Positions 62,801-64,000 of a DNA stretch of 64,000 bases are shown one piece after another. Position 1 is the first letter of the stretch. Every line of letters starts with the position of its first letter. A program made the position numbers and the translations under genes. Source of the DNA: Sphingobacterium prati (GTDB lineage Bacteria > Bacteroidota > Bacteroidia > Sphingobacteriales > Sphingobacteriaceae); contig NZ_JABJWY010000006.1 in assembly GCF_013167215.1 (NCBI RefSeq), forward strand, positions 1 through 64,000. Reading direction: 5' to 3'. The notes below the pieces were generated by a model that worked only from the letters and a program-made list of their open reading frames with translations, had not been told where the DNA came from and searched no databases.

Positions 62801-63878
62801 ACAGAAATCCGGGAAGAATATCCGGGAAAAAAGTTTCTACGGAAAGTAATGCTGTATTGAGATAATTAATTCCACCAAAGTAGGTGCCGATCCAAATGGC
62901 ATTTTCGCGATCCCGCGCAATGGAGTATACATTCTGGTCACTTAGACCATGTTTGTAATAGGGTACGTCTAATCGTTCGGATGCTCCCGTTTCGGTGTGA
63001 AATAGGAAGAGTCCGTCATCTGAACCAACGAGAAGCTGGTTTTCGCGAAATTCTCGTAGCGCACGGATGTGCGTAACATAGGGATGGCTGGTCTTATTTA
63101 GAAAGCGACTGAATTCGTTAGACTGTTTGTTATAACGGATCAAGCCTTGTGACCAGGTACCTAACCATAGGTCTCCTTTAGGGTCTTCCCACATCGAAAG
63201 AATTTCAAATTGAGAATCTCCCACTTCGCTGAATAGCGGGCCGACGATGTTAAAATGTGCCTGTTGGTTGTTGAAACGAAGGAGTCCGAGACGTGTGGCT
63301 GCCCAAATAACGCCGGAACGATCCTGTAGAATGGCCCAAGTTGCATTTTGCCCCAATGTGGCTCCATTCAGTTGTATCTGCGCAACTTTATTTGTACTTG
63401 GATTATATTTCCAGATTCCCTGCGACATGGTCGCAATCCAAAGATTTCCTTGCCGGTCGACATGAAGGGCATTGATCGCTGAGTTAAACGTTCCTTTGCC
63501 GCTCATGCTAAGCTCAATCTTTTGAAAGGATGCTGTAACCTTGTCCATGATATACAAACCGTCATCGGTTCCGATATACAAGTGACTTGGCGATTTCTCA
63601 GTGATACTTCGGACAAAATTATTCCCCAGTGACTGTTTTTTTTCCGGTTGGTAATGGTAATTTTTGAAACTATTTCCATCGTATCGATTCAATCCGTCTT
63701 TTGTCCCGAACCACATAAATCCTTGCCGGTCCTGGACAATGCAATAGATCGTATTTTCAGAAAGACCGTCTTCCACTTGCAACTTTCTAAAATGAAAATT
63801 TGAATAACGTTGTGCCTGGCAGGTGACCGAACAGACCAGATACAAAAAAATAATGCCAAAAATGAGCGCCCCTTTCAT
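59886..63878 (-). CDS. Hybrid two-component system sensor-regulator (HTCS)
   Basis: 1330-residue one-protein signalling system. Signal peptide about 1-22; periplasmic sensor of two seven-bladed reg_prop propellers about 30-690 (repeated LWIGT/MWFGT blades, e.g. GFMWFGTKDGLNRY); Y_Y_Y domain about 700-775; membrane helix about 780-805; HisKA with His840 (FFTNIAHEIRTPLSL); HATPase about 940-1060 (NLLTNATKFA, DDGPGIP, GTGIGLSLV); REC domain about 1095-1210 with Asp1126 (VISDIMMPEIDG); C-terminal AraC helix-turn-helix about 1235-1325. Such proteins sense a glycan fragment in the periplasm and switch on a nearby polysaccharide locus, probably outside the right edge. Confidence 0.95.
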   Translation of the reverse strand: MKGALIFGIIFLYLVCSVTCQAQRYSNFHFRKLQVEDGLSENTIYCIVQDRQGFMWFGTKDGLNRYDGNSFKNYHYQPEKKQSLGNNFVRSITEKSPSHLYIGTDDGLYIMDKVTASFQKIELSMSGKGTFNSAINALHVDRQGNLWIATMSQGIWKYNPSTNKVAQIQLNGATLGQNATWAILQDRSGVIWAATRLGLLRFNNQQAHFNIVGPLFSEVGDSQFEILSMWEDPKGDLWLGTWSQGLIRYNKQSNEFSRFLNKTSHPYVTHIRALREFRENQLLVGSDDGLFLFHTETGASERLDVPYYKHGLSDQNVYSIARDRENAIWIGTYFGGINYLNTALLSVETFFPDILPGFLSGKAVSQFCEDTKGNLWIATEDGGINYYDKKKKQISQPIKASYHNTHALLLDGDHLWIGTFSRGLDRYNLTTGQRQNFRHDANNPETINDDCIFSLFKTKNGDLLIGTPVGLSRYDQQKKKFVRIPEVTQFIYDIKEDDEGNIWLASYQSGPIKFDLRKQAWIHYSLIRPKDPISSSKLTSIYIDSQHRLLFSSEGKGIFIYDKTKDSFRNIGQAQGLPNNVIYGILDDALGNLWLSSNKGIICFHPDSPQNYKLYTTENGFSTNQFNFKASFKSKDGRFYFGGINGFTSFYPDEISSVKNQAVPNVFITEIQLLNKHNPNLEKDIQVQLNKNEKIVLTHHFSSFNISFVSLSFASPSKNQYAYKLEGADDEWTLAGNTKSVSYVNLSPGTYVFHVKASNNDGLWNEKGTAVQIEILPPLWRSIPAKITYALLFIALCYICLRYYIIANKRKQARHLTAFQSEQEQKSFRSKIDFFTNIAHEIRTPLSLITAPLEEILLYKNADKETMHNLRIIEKNCARLTVLINQLLDFRKMDENGQPLSLEPVNLRNLVEDLYDRFRKSIHRNKVRFDLSIPQDHDLIIETDLDAVMKIVSNLLTNATKFAYSYISIGLEKNADNSLTITVSDDGPGIPDDFKKLVFDPFYQLSTNKDRSGTGIGLSLVKHLTNRLGAEIKIEDIHPRGTRFIFTITSIQLSPKVVIPNMTEEPITQDKAEYNLTQILVVDDNPDITDFIRHSLAASYHIDIADGAAMALAMLDNKVYHLVISDIMMPEIDGITFVKRLKNDINYSHIPVILLSAKIQNATKVEGLLSGADVFIEKPFSMSFLKAQISSLLQNRKYLLDNFHASPLSPYSSLTTNVHDEAFLTQLNAEIEKHLSDEQFNVESLVDIFKISRSNFQRKLKAISGTSPGDYVRNYRLKRACTLLIESDYRINEVAFLVGFSSASYFTKAFIKAFNLTPKEFIQQSRLSAK

Positions 63879-64000
63879 ATCAACTAAAATAAAACTAATA
63901 AATGATTCTGTTGATATGACCGATAACCGATAAATGGTAATTGTCGGTTAAAAGATGTATAAACTGGTCAAAAAGCGGGAATGACTTATTTTTACCATTT

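Noticed and set aside
1..64000. rRNA, tRNA, tmRNA or CRISPR array
   Set aside because: No cloverleaf-like or rRNA-like sequence and no direct repeats with regular unique spacers of CRISPR size were seen; the 11-bp arrays are far too short in period for CRISPR.

Overview
The window looks like chromosome from a Bacteroidota bacterium, most likely a Sphingobacteriaceae member close to Sphingobacterium. The evidence is SusC/SusD pairs, a FecI/FecR pair ahead of an STN-type TonB receptor, a one-protein hybrid two-component sensor, short Crp/Fnr regulators, many lipoproteins with charged residues after the lipobox Cys, and promoters of the Bacteroidota type (TTG or TTTG, 19-20 bases, then TAnnTTTG). 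No rRNA, tRNA, CRISPR array or intact insertion sequence was found. Naming the genus is an inference.

Layout. 1-1.3 kb: non-coding DNA with a strict 11-bp periodic repeat. 1.3-11.7 kb: two tandem SusC/SusD pairs with near-identical promoter, leader and signal peptide, the second with an extra lipoprotein; neither has an enzyme or regulator beside it. 12.2-16.7 kb: an OprO/P-type porin, then (minus strand) a Crp/Fnr regulator, a divergent adenylosuccinate synthetase, a flavodoxin-fold quinone reductase and a second Crp/Fnr regulator. 17-34.7 kb: one large surface locus on the plus strand: FecI-like sigma, FecR-like anti-sigma, a structured leader, STN-TonB receptor, two lipoproteins, three consecutive fasciclin lipoproteins, an Oar-like TonB receptor and a TIG/NHL lipoprotein, closed by a strong terminator.

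34.9-42 kb: SDR oxidoreductase and AraC regulator, the ohr/DUF1304/nitroreductase/ohrR peroxide-stress cluster with a recognisable operator, NudK, and an AraC regulator next to a Tet(X)-like flavin monooxygenase. 42-47.3 kb: a stand-alone SIR2-like protein, a bacteriophytochrome histidine kinase with unusual chromophore-pocket residues, and an M20 amidohydrolase. 47.6-51 kb: a phage-derived island: amidase, a coiled-coil membrane protein, a lipoprotein with a C-terminal membrane helix (spanin-like), and a CI-like S24 repressor with an operator-like motif array. There are no structural phage genes.

51-57 kb: secreted and lipoprotein hypotheticals, a 59-residue membrane protein, DUF1772, AraC, an FAD monooxygenase and an LLM flavin oxidoreductase. 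57-64 kb: an HD hydrolase, a stretch of decayed DNA with a MITE-like inverted-repeat element, a small conserved protein, an esterase, and a 1330-residue hybrid two-component sensor whose target locus probably lies beyond the right edge.

The best candidates for something undescribed are the orphan lysis cassette with its repressor (47.6-51 kb), the enzyme-free fasciclin/TonB surface locus (17-34.7 kb) and the 11-bp phased repeat (1-0.46 kb).
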